Below are positions 33,651 through 46,110 of a DNA stretch of 64,000 nt, in pieces. Each line of letters starts with the position of its first letter. Within the stretch, counting starts at the first letter, position 1. The notes beneath the pieces are model-generated. The model did not search any database. It saw only the letters and a program-made list of their open reading frames with translations, and had not been told where the DNA came from. Location: positions 4,461,107-4,525,106 of the forward strand of contig OZ025868.1 in the NCBI GenBank assembly GCA_964019415.1, read 5' to 3'. The stretch is from Ianthella basta. Taxonomy: Eukaryota > Porifera > Demospongiae > Verongiida > Ianthellidae. The position numbers and the translations under genes were made by a program.

Positions 33651-34500
33651 TCAAAACGTCCAGTTAAGTACAAGCACAGGTACCAGCCAGATTACAATGC
33701 AAATTCCCGGCAAGGATCCACGGAAAGCTGAGGAATTCAATGAGCCACAACAGACAAAGGCAACTCATTATGTTTGGTTGTTTGATATGCAGGAACCATT
33801 GTGCAGGGCTATCAAATACCTGCATTTGCATCCAACATAGCGATAATCTGTGGAGTTTCAATAGTCTCTGTATCTAGCTCAGTTGCAACCACTTTCACTG
33901 AATATTGGACTCCATCATTAAGACTTCCAATGGTGCAGTTCAAAGCTGTTATATTTGTGCAATCCTGGACAGCAGTATCATTTAAATAGACGGTAAACTT
34001 ACGACACAAGTAATAGTCATGATCCCACTGGACATGGAGTGTATTCCGCAATGGTACAACAGAAAAGTTGTGAATTGGTGCAGCAACATCTGGGTGAATA
34101 GACAGAACTACAGTTTGCTACATAGACACTGTATATCTGTCCTATGCATTCCACACTCATATATCATACACTAACGTTTACCAACCTTCAACCATAGGGA
34201 TGGGAAAAGGCTCACTAGCTTCCGTTTTTTCATTAGGATACAAAACAGCACACTGGTAGCTGTTTTTTGCCGAATATACTGTGTTGTTCACTTCAAGGTA
34301 AAGGGTTCCATTTTTCACTTTGGATGCATCAACTATGTGACCAGGAGTGGATGATGTAACTTGTGCAGGAACTCTTCCACCAACAAGGATAGTCCAGAAT
34401 GCCGTTACAGGATCCTCAGAGAAGGTGCATTTGAGCTTGATATTGGGGCTATGGCAGGAGTAGTTAGCATTCTTGGGAAACACCTGTTCCACTGTACTGG
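33651..34500 (-). pseudogene. B2: type B Ig-FnIII copy with no signal exon found
   Basis: Minus-strand exons: 34186-34500 (Ig-like), 33820-34089 (FnIII), 33651-33727 (C-terminus AFRGSLPGICIVIW, then hydrophobic residues and stop). Same lengths as B1 exons and all frames intact. Ig core: SCHSPN, LKCTF, AFWTI, YQCAV. FnIII: TLHVQWDHDYYLC, TNITALNC. The two short start exons that precede B1 and B3 were not found between 34.5 and 47 kb, where unrelated repeats begin at about 35.2 kb. Without them the copy lacks a start codon and secretion signal; it may be a young pseudogene, use a distant first exon, or belong to a rearranged assembly. Confidence 0.65.
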
Positions 34501-34676
34501 CTGTATGTGCAACAAAACTGAATAGTAATATAAAAGTTACAACACTCGCACTAAGCACCAGTGAAGAGTCTGTCGTCCTGTCTTTCCACTAGAGTTCTAA
34601 TTTTGTACACATGCATGCAGCTTGAAAACCTCAAATATGCTTTTCTCGGGAAATAGCAGCTAGTTATCTGAAAGAT

Positions 34677-35150
34677 AACATTTGGAACTACACATGGTAA
34701 GGAAAGAAGGGAAAAATGGCAGTGAACTGGACCAGCACCGGCAACCTCCAGATCTTTAGCTGACCGACACATGCCATTTTTTCCTTCCCCCTTCTTTCTT
34801 TACCATGTGTAGTTCCGAACGTTATCTTTCATTTGTGTCACCATGGTACATAGACCATCTTAATTAGCATTCCCGAGTGTCACTGATTAGTCAGTGCCCG
34901 GTGTGGGAGTTTCAAAGGAGGCTCTGGATAGAGCCCGCCCACATCGGTATATAAGGAGGGAATGGATCAGTGGCTGTTGGTGGTGACCAGTGACCTGGCT
35001 GCTAAAGGGTCGGCTAAAGATCTGGAGGTTGCCGGTGCTGGTCCGGTTCACTGCCATTTTTTTCTTCCCCCTTCTTTCCTTACCATGTGTAGTTCCGAAC
35101 ATTATCTTTCATTCGTGTCACCATGGTACATAGACCATCTTAATCAGCTA
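34677..35150. mobile_element. tRNA-derived SINE-like pair, left arm shortened
   Basis: Right arm complete: AGTTCCGAACGTTATCTTTC (34812), TATATAAG (34948-34955), tRNA-like part about 34970-35055 ending GGTTCACTGCC, then a T/C-rich stretch and CCATGTGTAGTTCCGAAC. The left arm (34677-34765) ends inside its tRNA-like part. The tail to about 35215 is shared with 36930-37060. Confidence 0.6.
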
Positions 35151-35214
35151 GTTATCTATTATACATGAATTTTTAATTATCTTGTAAAATGAAGAGCAGA
35201 GAGTGCATCAATTG

Positions 35215-36440
<1,226 letters not shown>

Positions 36441-36449
36441 TGGTGCACT

Positions 36450-36985
36450 GATCCATTCCCTCCTTATATACAGATATGGGCAGGCTCCACCCAGAGCCTC
36501 CTTTGAAACTCCCACACCGGGCACTGACTAATCAGTGACACTCGGAAATGCTAATTAAGATGGTCTATGTACCATGGTGACACGAATGAAAGAAAACATT
36601 CGGAACTACACATGCCATTTTTCCCTTCCCCCCTTCTTTCTTTACCATGAGTAGTTCCGAACGTTATCTTTCATTCGTGTCACCATGGTACATAGACCAT
36701 CTTAATTAGCATTTCCAAGTGTCACTGATTAGTCAGTGCCCGGTGTGGGAGTTTCAAAAGAGGCTCTGGATAGAGCCCGCCCACATCGGTATATAAGGAG
36801 GGAATGGATCAGTGGCTGTTGGCGGTGACCAGTGACCCGGCTGCTAAAGGGTCGGCTAAAGATCTGGAGGTTGCCGGTGCTGGTCCGGTTCACTGCCATT
36901 TTTCCCTTCCCCCCTTCTTTCCTTACCATGTGTAGTTCCGAACATTATCTTTCATTCGTGTCACCATGGTACATAGACCATCTTA
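36450..36985. mobile_element. tRNA-derived SINE-like pair
   Basis: Left arm starts TGATCCATTCCCTCC and lacks its tRNA-like head; right arm is complete with TATATAAG (36790-36797), tRNA-like part about 36815-36900 and GTAGTTCCGAACATTATC after it. The junction of arms is near ACATGCCATTTTTCCC (36608). Confidence 0.6.
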
Positions 36986-37089
36986 ATCAGCTAGTTATCT
37001 ATTATACATGAATCTTAATTATCTTGTAAAATGAAGAGCAGAGAGTGCATCAATTGTAACGGTTTCACGGCTGTTGTTAGTGACTCTAT

Positions 37090-37345
37090 CAGTGAGGAAT
37101 TAGCAGCGTATCCTTTCAAAGTTGGAACGAAAGGACATCATTGTATCGAAACACAAATGTGATGCAATTTGCACAGTCATGAATGCCTGTAAAGTGATCA
37201 TTTGCCTGCCAACAGGCTACAGAAACTCCCTTATCTTCGAGTCCGTACCATGGCGCCACGAGTTTCTCCAAGGTCTGGAAGAAGTCAGAGATGCTGTTTT
37301 TTCAGTTATAATCATATCTTGGCTCGTGTCTCTAATGGTTTAAGA
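37090..37345 (+). pseudogene. Helicase-like fragment with degenerate Walker A
   Basis: A plus-strand frame reads KLERKDIIVSKHKC, then KVIICLPTGYRNSLIFESVP. This resembles the start of RecQ-type helicase domains, in which LPTGYGKS is the ATP-binding loop; here Gly-Lys is replaced by Arg-Asn, which should destroy ATP binding. The frame ends soon after and no further helicase motif is recognisable. Reads as a relic, possibly from a transposon-carried helicase. Confidence 0.35.
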
Positions 37346-37794
37346 ACTACTCAATCTGCAATATTTTTTATCAAGCAACCACACACGGCAAAGACTGTAT
37401 CTATCTGATGAAAGAGGCCCAACACCATACAGTTGTTGTGGCATATGTGCCAGCCCATTGTTGCTGCTTTCAGCCATGGACTGTCTGCAAGTCGATCGTT
37501 TGTTTACTACTTCACACTTTCACTTTGCCAAAAGTGAAAGGTGTGAACTAATGGCAATGTACGCTAGACTGTCCCTCCCTTCCATGCCACCAGCGTTTGG
37601 TAGGGACAGTTTAGATAGCCAGACTAAGTATACGTTAAAATACATATAGTTGTAGTAAACATAACATATTATGAGCCAAAATCACCCTTCACAGGAGTTT
37701 GAATGGGAGCCGCAATGGTGTTCATGCAGCTAGGTAACAAGACAAGTTATAGGGATTGGAAATCTTTGGGATAACCAGGGTACACAGTACATGT

Positions 37795-38985
37795 CAGGGC
37801 CGTATCACCCGGTCCGGCCAGTCCGGCCATGGCCGGACCGGTTTTTGCTGCTGGAACAAAATTTTGAATATTGAAGATATGCATTCTAAACACACTTTCA
37901 AATTGGGAGGGGGGTACTGGCCTAAGGTTAAACAACGTTCTAAAAGCGGAGTGGTCTGTTACAGTGTTGCAGGACTTAGTTTGAACAAAGAATAGCCAGA
38001 TACTTAGTTCTCTAATGAACCATAACGGCGGCAGCCATTTTGCGGATGTCGCATGACGTTTTTTGACGTTTTCTGATGCGTAAAATGATGTGTTAATTGA
38101 TCGCCATGCAAAATCAGACAGCACAGTAGCGCTTCAGTCATGTACAGCAGATTTATGCAACCTTGCAACAGTTCCCACACCATGGGCAGTTGTTACCTAG
38201 GATACGGACTGGTACTGTACTCACCTATTATATATCACCCTGTTCGTATCCTAGGTAACGACTACCCAGGTATGGGAACTGTTGCAAGGCTGCTGTATGC
38301 ATGCAGCATGGTGGTATATATTTGTACATGGGAACATGTACGTAGCTAGAATGGGCATATGCATGCAATAGGATAGTCTCCTGTGGCAACCCTTGTTATT
38401 GCACACACACATGTACACTTGCACTATAATACGCAGGCGGAGAAACAGGGAATGGTAGCAAGACTGCAAACGCGGCAAAATGTAGGCAGATGTAGGGATG
38501 GCAAAAATGTATTCAAAGCCAGCGCATGTTAATGACCTGGGTTTTGTATAGACCAGCCCTCCTTGTTGCATGGACCGACTGGCCCCCCTCCTTGCATGGA
38601 CTGGCCCTCCTCCTGTTTTTGGAGGAAACATTTTTGAACACCCTTTGCATTGATGGTGTCTTCTATTCAAGGGTAGGAGAGATTTGTGCTGCCTAGCATC
38701 GGAGAGACAGCCAAAAAAAACACTAGATTTCGATTTTTAATGCGCAATCTTCTTATTTCAATGCATTGTATTACCTGTTACATGGCACTTGATCGCCTTT
38801 CCTGCTGTAAGTGCCTGTTGGTCTATGTTACATTTTATCATACTCATTGAAGTGTTGATGGGCCTAGAATTGCTCCAAAAGTACTCACAGAACATCTAAA
38901 TTTCAAAACTTCCCCCAGCCCCCCCTAGTTTGCGTCACGTCATCTATGGCCTGACCGGTTATTATCTTGGTGCTACGGCCCTGCA
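37795..38985. mobile_element. Non-autonomous hAT-like element
   Basis: Ends CAGGGCCGTATCACC and GGTGCTACGGCCCTG are inverted repeats of about 15 bp in the style of hAT elements (CAGGG...CCCTG). CATGT flanks both sides, compatible with a short target duplication. The interior has GGTCCGGCC repeats at 37815-37850, a nested inverted repeat (38158-38290) and no transposase frame. Confidence 0.6.
38158..38290. repeat. Inverted repeat nested in the hAT-like element
   Basis: TTGCAACAGTTCCCACACCA ... TTACCTAGGATACG pairs with CGTATCCTAGGTAACG ... TGGGAACTGTTGCAAGG, arms about 45 bp around an A/T-rich 40-bp loop. Confidence 0.75.
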
Positions 38986-38989
38986 TGTT

Positions 38990-40670
38990 ACTAGGAAAGA
39001 GTCATTATAGCTAGCTAGCTACCAGTTACAGTATCCCCTCATTAGCGCTGCATGGTGTGTTCCTTTTCCGTATTCACTTGTTGGTTGAGTTAGCGTAGCA
39101 AATAGGTAAGACTATAGCTCTTTGACAGTAAGACGCTCAAGAAAGCAGGCTCCTGTGGACATTTGCATCACTGTGAGTATGAAACTATGGTTGGAGGAAA
39201 GCTGTCAATGGTGTTCTTCAGCATGTGCAAGGTCAGGCAATCGACTGCCAGTCTATAGCTGACAGTCTGGAAGAGGGAAAGTGGAATAGCGTGTAGGTAT
39301 AGGTATGGTGGGCAAGCAATTCCGGTGAATTGAGAGACTGAAAGGAGTTACAAGCCTCCTTCAAATGACGGATCAGGTAGGCTCTCAGTCAAGAGGATTA
39401 GCTATTCTTTCACCATGCTAAGTGAAATGATGTCATGTTCAACATCCTACAAACCTCCTATATGGTAGCAAGGTGGAGCATATGGGTTGGAAAATGATAA
39501 AAAAAAACTAAGACTTACAGCCAAGCAAAAACCAAGTTTTCAATGCAACCTTTTAAGTGTCAGACCTGTATGTTAGCTACAGATATGTCCCTCTTCTGGC
39601 ATACTCACACAGCCTCCGACAAACACAGGGAACAGGCAAACAAGCAAGCAAACAAGCAAACAAACGAGCGCACACGTACACACACACTGGAACAATTGCA
39701 TTGCATACATTGCATGTGAAACACTCACTCTTGGATGTATTTCTAGTACATCTTAAGCCTGCCATCTTTCTGTTAAGTGAATCCAGTTTTAGTGGTAATC
39801 AATTGCAACTTTGTGAAATGCTTTGTATATACTTTGAACAGCTGCAGGTTTGGGTTAGAGTCCTGAGGGGTCTGAGTAATAATCCTACACCTCATCTCCT
39901 TCACAAACTGTTCACTTCATTCTTACTTGTGAAACAGCTCCTGTTCCACTGTTCTCTGATTGCAATGTGTACACCTGCAGGTGCAAAGGCAGAGGACAAC
40001 TCGTACACCTATTTTCCAAATACGAGACATTATTATATTATATATACGTTCATATTAATATAGTTGCTATCAGTTGTAACAAGCACACTGAGGGGAGCCT
40101 TGGTAAAATGTTCTGTGGCTTGTTGGGAAGATTGCTATGCACATTAACAGCTATATACAGGAGTTTTGCATTCTTGCCCAATCATCAAATGGTCAGGGCC
40201 TAATAGCAATTAAAATGACGTCATAATCTAAAATGAAGGGGAGCAGCGGTCTGCTACACATGACTACTATGGCATATACACTGGTGGTTTAGTACATGCA
40301 CCTTAAAACACAGGGCTGGTGCATTAAGGGCAGTCTGGGCAGCCATAGCCATCCCACATTTTGTTGTCAGACTAGTTAATGCAAACACTGATAAGCCAGC
40401 CAACATGTATAGCAATCACATACACAATGCAGTTTACTGTTAACAGTCATGAACACCAACTTATCACCTATCACTTATTCTATAACGGTGCTCCATTAGA
40501 GGCCCTATATACTCAATTGAGGTGACCAGAGGCTAAGTATTCTAAAACATTTACCAGCAATGTAGTACAATGGAGCTGGAGGAATTGCTAGATAGTTATA
40601 CTCAGGCACCAGAACCTGTATTACAATTAGTTATAGCTGTGATATTGTAGAGGCTCATAGTTGCTTTGAT
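38990..40670. other. Interval without recognised genes
   Basis: The longest frame (39557-40063) is a mixture of low-complexity and unremarkable residues with no domain, so I do not call it. No inverted-repeat element is apparent. Confidence 0.4.
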
Positions 40671-40673
40671 AAT

Positions 40674-40875
40674 ACAATGATACGAGATTCTTGAGCAAGA
40701 CACAACTGATAATGATAAATCAATCAAATGCAGGACGTTTCGACCCGAAGGTCTTTGTCAACTGCGTACAGGATCACGTACGCAGTTGACAAAGACCTTC
40801 GGGTCGAAACGTCCCGCATTTCGTTGATTTATCATTATCAGTTGGGTGTCTTGCTCAAGAATCTCGTATCATTGT
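40674..40875. repeat. ~200-bp near-perfect palindrome with Penelope-terminus features
   Basis: Arms of about 98 bp: ACAATGATACGAGATTCTTG ... CAACTGCGTAC, a 6-bp centre, then GTACGCAGTTGACAAAG ... CAAGAATCTCGTATCATTGT. Each arm contains AAGACCTTCGGGTCGAAACG, a short stem followed by GAAAC as in the terminal repeats of the two Penelope-like elements here. Possibly two terminal repeats joined after loss of the coding part. A decayed single arm is at 16531-16630. Confidence 0.65.
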
Positions 40876-40879
40876 AGTT

Positions 40880-42195
40880 ATAGCTAGCTACGACGAACTA
40901 CGAAGATCGATCGGGGGAACTAGAACAATGAGATTCTGTCATGTGCCAGAGAGACAGCGTGTATCTTGTTAAAGATTGTCGGTTTCGATTCCAGATACTT
41001 CTGTCATATATACCATGCAGAAGACGGCAAAGACATTTAGGCTATAGCTAGCTATGTATAGGGCCCGTTGTTTCGCGTCTGCAGGGACTCGTCATCGCGT
41101 TCTGAATGAAACAGTTCATACCGACCTGCGATAAAAAGACAAGCACAAGACTACTATTCACTACAAGATCCTATTATAGCATAATTTAATTACCTTAGAC
41201 TCACTTACCTTCTGATTGCACGCATGCACCTTCGCGCCTCGCGTCCCCAGTCTTATAATTCTCTGGCTGTGGTCACACTCAACCGTATAATCGATCGTTC
41301 TAGATCTCACGTGCAGTATGGCTTAAATTATGCCACAAAATGTAGTCGTGAATTTTAGCAACCACATACAGGTTTGCAACTCCATACTATGATTATGAAA
41401 CTGTCTAATAACAACTATATAATGATGAATTTTATTAACAGGTCATTTACAATCATTTTTCTTAATAATTGGAGTAGACTTGATCCCAGCAGTTGCATTC
41501 CACAGAGGCAATTAATACCCCTACTGCAAAATTTCATGATCATGAATAGTAACGATGAGACTAATTTTGTCGGAACTACGTATGTATAATTATTACACAC
41601 TCCACCTGTAGCTATACCTTATCCCTCCTAGCTTCTCTCACAAGTCAACGTACCAAGGTATCCCTTTCATCATTCATGCATCTGACTTCATGCTGGCCCC
41701 TCTGGTGCTGTCACTCAGTCGCATGCAACTTATATACTGCCGCCATGAATACAAGTGCACATGCCAGCACATCACAATGTATTTGTATATAGTTGAGTTT
41801 GCCCCTCTGATATACATGTGTACTATGTATAGAGCTAATCATCATCATACATGCATGCTCCATGATCTTGTGTTCGTGTACTTGTGCATATTAGTTTTAG
41901 AATGGTGCACATCTCGCCATGCATGATCTTGTTTTGCCTTGCCTACAGTGCATGGAAATCTGTACCTGCAGACAAGCTCAGCAGGATTTCCAAGAAATCC
42001 CACATTATACATATGCACGTGTGGCATTTCTTTGAATTCCGGTAATGATATACACTGGAGGATATGCAGCTGCATGCACATCTTGCAGCATCATATTGAT
42101 CTAAAGTTGAGTTATAAAACTAATATAATTTTAGCTACTTGAATTCGAGAATTGCATTGACGAGTTGTGTGTGCATATCATGTCTGTCTGTGCAT
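40880..42195. other. Interval without recognised genes
   Basis: Nothing firm. One feature is a strong minus-strand splice-donor match (GAAG|GTAAGTGAG, donor at 41203-41208) preceded by a locally GC-richer stretch to about 41260, which might be an untranslated first exon, but no downstream partner exon is evident. Confidence 0.3.
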
Positions 42196-42199
42196 ATGT

Positions 42200-42218
42200 A
42201 CGTGTGTGTGTGTGTGTG

Positions 42219-42284
<66 letters not shown>
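42200..42284. repeat. (GT)n microsatellite
   Basis: GT run of about 80 bp with one TT interruption. Confidence 0.95.
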
Positions 42285-42286
<2 letters not shown>

Positions 42287-42299
42287 ACATGTGCAGGTG

Positions 42300-44040
42300 G
42301 GGTACAGTTGAACATAATTTTGTTATTAAAGCTCACGCTATCAATACTGAGTGGGGGGCACACCAGTAGCTGCATAACCTGTTTAGTGGTCATACAGGAA
42401 GCCTCACTCCATTCACTAGCACAATACAGGATTCATAACAGGAAAGGCAGCACTTAGCTAGGAAGATGTACTCAGCAAAACAGCTATTGTATTTATACTG
42501 TGGCATAGACAATGACACATTGGCACTGTTCAGTGGCTTCATATGAAGTTGAGTAGTGAAACAGGAGTGACATGGAGAACATATACAGCTAGTGCTGTGT
42601 AGTCTGTTCTGCTTGGCATGTGAAATGCTGCACTTGTGTGTACGTGACTGACCTGCATGCATGTGTACTCTCTGGGAAAGTTAACTAGATATAGTTAATT
42701 AAGGTGAGTGCGACATGGTAGTATACTTAGGGGTAAAAGTACGTTGGGAGCACTGAGGTAGTGCACAAACATTCATTGTAGAATATGGCCCCATACAACC
42801 ACTTGTAACACAATCCTGACAGTATGTACAGTTACACATACCACAGCAATCTGTATACAAGTGTTGGACATACAATGGATTTGATAGGGGTGTTTGTGGG
42901 ATGTTACCAGACAGGCCAGGCATGCCCAACAGGCCTGTGTTTATGCAAGGGGACCTGGCCCTTTAGCCACATTTCAAGTGTACAGCTGTGGTCTATATTG
43001 CACCCCAGCACCCCTTTGCATTTGTTGGGGAGTGGTTGGTATACACAATACAAAGTCCAATGATACAATTGCAATTATAATATTTGTATACGCAGATATC
43101 AGTAGCACAATAGCACAATGATGGGATGGATACTGGTAGGTCTGGCGTAATATCCAGTAATACTGTAGGTCCAGTGGTATCCAGTGATTACCATTCAATG
43201 GGATGGATACGCTTTTGCCTGAGCTTTTCCCTGCTGCAATCTGACTTAACCCTAACCCTGAAATGTAGTGTAGGTCTAGCATTCACTACTGTGAGTACAT
43301 ACCCAATACAGCTGTGACCTTGAATAGACTTTATTATGATGTAACAGTTAATTAAGGTTATCAAGTGTCTTATACATGCAGGGTCATCAGCCAGCATGGT
43401 TACTCGGGAATGCCATGGGATGAACAAGGACAGGTACACTAACCAGGATGTCATTTGTTCACATACTGCACACTCTTATCCTCTCCTCCCCTACACACTA
43501 TTTGGACTTGGCCAGACACATTATGTGTAACTATGGCATCACAGTGGGGTACATATCCATGAATAGGCTGCACATGAACAGACTTGAACACCTACTGTAA
43601 CATAATCATGCGTGGGCATTTTATACACTCTGATAAAGTGTGCTGCACACATGTATATAGGAGCATCTTCATTGCACTATTGTCACGCTCCAAAGTAAGT
43701 AATGTCCCATGCACTACATTTGCAATATAGATAGGCCAAGATGAAGAAAGAATACATCAACCATTAAACTGCCCGCTATAGCTATATATACTATGTAGTT
43801 CACACTATATTATACCTTGTAGCACTAGCTAGTTGTTATTTGTGTGCTAGTTTATTAAATTAAGGTACGCCACATGTTTGACCTATACTTCTACCCAATT
43901 TTTATTTTGTAATATTTGTGGGAAGCTTGATCAGTGCTATCTTGGCTAAGCTACTAGAACCGCAGACCTCATGACTGCTGTACCGGATAATTTATGCGCA
44001 TTTGTGACTTGATTTGATTTGAATGTTTGTAGATGGTTAT
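42300..44040. other. Interval without recognised genes
   Basis: Several frames of 70-100 codons exist on both strands, none with domain residues, splice context or a duplicate elsewhere. A short repeat of GGATGGATAC / ATCCAGTG motifs lies at 43125-43215. Confidence 0.35.
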
Positions 44041-44044
44041 GCAC

Positions 44045-44160
44045 CATGGTTACACAAACAAAATGCAACGTTCAAAACTACATACACATGGTGAGAAAGA
44101 GAGAGGGAGGGGAAAATGGCAGAGAACTGGACCAGGGCCAGCGACCTCCAGATCCTTAGT
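44045..44160 (-). mobile_element. Single truncated SINE-like half unit
   Basis: On the minus strand: GACTAAGGATCTGGAGGTCG, CTGGTCCAGTTCTCTGCC, then TTTCCCC and GTAGTTTTGAACGTTGC; matches one arm of the paired units but stands alone and is diverged. Confidence 0.5.
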
Positions 44161-44293
44161 CGAGGCATCTAGTAGACTCATAAGACATACTACCTTGTGG
44201 GTATGATGCAACAAGTGAGGAACTGGAGGATGCATGCCTATCACAAATACCATGATAATAGTTCTGATTACAATGTCCAACTTACTAAGGCAA

Positions 44294-45003
44294 TATAGAT
44301 CCCGTTGCCATGGTAACGTGCGTCTAAACGATGTTTCTAAACGTCGTAGACTCCCAGGGTTTGTTTCGCGCCATGGTCTATTTCGTCTAGCCGTGTTCTA
44401 ATTCGACGCGCGGCGTTCGCGCCTATGCTCTAAATGCCGATTTAGAGCATGGGCGTGGCACGCGCGGCGTTCGCGCTATGCTCTAAATGCCGATTTAGAG
44501 CATGGGCGTGGCACGCGCGGCGTTCGCGCCTATGCTCTAAATACCGATTTAGAGCATGGGCGTGGCTTAGGCCCGTGGTCTGTGGCAGAGAAACTGCAGC
44601 TGCGACAACAATAGTAGCTAACTCCACAACATACGATGCAAAGGTCACTCGGCTTACTTGTTTTGTCGTCAAACAGGGCAAAGCAACAATCCGGCAGCGG
44701 CCTACGAACCAGAGCCGAGTAAGGAGCGAACTGGTTACGAGCTGGGAACAGGCTTAGAACACCGCTCTGGGAAACGCTGTGGCTGACGGGGCTGACAGTG
44801 AGTAAGCTTACTTTTAGCTTACGCGCCGCATCCACTGCCGACCTTTAGGACCGTCTGCTGCGAGATGACAAACCCAATAACCAAACGACGTTTCTCGGCC
44901 TTTGTCAGAAATTGCTAACTACTTCCGGAAGACGCGTGATGACGCAAGTACGAGTTGGTAAACTGATTCGCTGCCGCTCCTTGCCCAATCGTTGGGATCT
45001 ATA
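44294..45003. mobile_element. MITE-like element, TATAGATCCC ends, with tandem GC-rich repeats
   Basis: Terminal inverted repeats TATAGATCCC / GGGATCTATA. Contains three tandem copies of a ~54-bp unit (44407-44570). A shorter relative in opposite orientation is at 63287-63634, sharing TTGCCATGGTAACG, GCAGCGAATCAGTTTACC and GAAGTAGTTAGC. The composition is clearly more GC-rich and CpG-rich than the flanks. No transposase. Confidence 0.6.
44407..44570. repeat. Three 54-bp tandem repeats each holding a hairpin
   Basis: Unit: GCGCGGCGTTCGCGCCTATG, CTCTAAATGCCGATTTAGAG, CATGGGCGTGGCAC. ATGCTCTAAA and TTTAGAGCAT pair within every unit, making three successive hairpins. Confidence 0.85.
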
Positions 45004-45008
45004 ACACT

Positions 45009-45120
45009 TAAATGCTGACCAATCGGTGTCTCTGAAGATTTAGACCACTCAGCACTCGGGCGCTTCGCGCCCTCGTGCCTCGTGCTCTAAATCTCAGAGA
45101 CACCTCTTGGTCAGCATTTA
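45009..45120. repeat. Hairpin beside the MITE-like element
   Basis: TAAATGCTGACCAATCGGTG ... GGGCGC-TTC-GCGCCC ... CACCTCTTGGTCAGCATTTA. Same arrangement (element, then hairpin with a GCTTCGC centre) as 1475-2360. Confidence 0.75.
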
Positions 45121-45124
45121 ACTA

Positions 45125-46110
45125 TTACTAAGACAACAGTGCATGTAGATTGACACAATTAGGGCAACAGTGGAGATTTACACAAACATCTTTCGTGAAT
45201 TGCTTTACAAACAGAAGTCCTACAGTTTGCCCATTGTATGGAACACATTCCTTGCAGTAGCACCTAGCCATCTCTTCTTGGGGATCGATATACATCAGGC
45301 CACAGAACCACTTGCAGATTCACATGAGAAAGGCACCAATGTTGGATAAGAAAAGAATGTTTATATATGACCATGGCGCTGATGAGTCACAAGGAAGTAT
45401 TCAGGAGATGCATCATCAACAAACATAAAAGACTGAGGCAAATATGCAAGTAAGCAAGATGTTGACATGGTGATGTGTGATGTGATGTTTGCATATATGA
45501 GTGAAGTCAAATGGCACCATACAGTGTTTGAAACTGCCACTGCTAAATATGTATGAGTAGATGTATTATGCACACCACACTGTATGGTCATCAACAACTT
45601 CAACATTATTATACAATTGAACACACATGAGCAGCAAAATTAATTGAAAGCTTATAAAATTAGTGAATAGAGTTGAAAGTACAATGCAACACATCCAGTT
45701 GAAAATGAAACAACATCTATAGAAGGGGAAAATATATTTGTGAACCTCCATACTTGTGTACAGCATTGGCCTTGTGCAATGATGTCATGGTCATATGACT
45801 AGTGCACTTGACTAGGGGGTTGGGAGTGAAACAAATACACCCTGGGGGGGGGGGGGGGGGGGGGGAGAATGGATGGCCTAGTGACATCATTCTTGAAATT
45901 CCCAAGGAAGAGTATCACAGCACAGCTCCTTCAACAGCAATGAGGCAGCAGATGATATCATGGGAAATGTGGTGCAGGGAGGGAGGTCTATGGCTGTTAC
46001 TGTGCTGGGATTTCAGATTTTCTTCACTCGCTAGTGCTACAACATGCATACTTACGTATATGTACATCACACGCATGCTCACATGAAAGATGGATAGCAG
46101 ATATGTGAAG
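45125..46110. other. Interval without recognised genes; homopolymer G tract
   Basis: Contains an uninterrupted run of 22 G at 45844-45865. No other feature; duplicated spacer sequence resumes at about 46110. Confidence 0.5.

Larger units (their letters stand above)
31376..35090. repeat. Recent segmental duplication of 1-4745 (A+B unit)
   Basis: Exons, introns and microsatellites of A1/B1 recur in order with few substitutions. Differences: the 1475-2360 insertion is absent here, the GT tract is longer, and the left half of the SINE pair is deleted. It is the youngest large duplication visible. Confidence 0.9.

Noticed and set aside
39557-40063. 168-codon plus-strand ORF
   Set aside because: No domain, low-complexity stretch (KQASKQANK), no duplicate or splice context.
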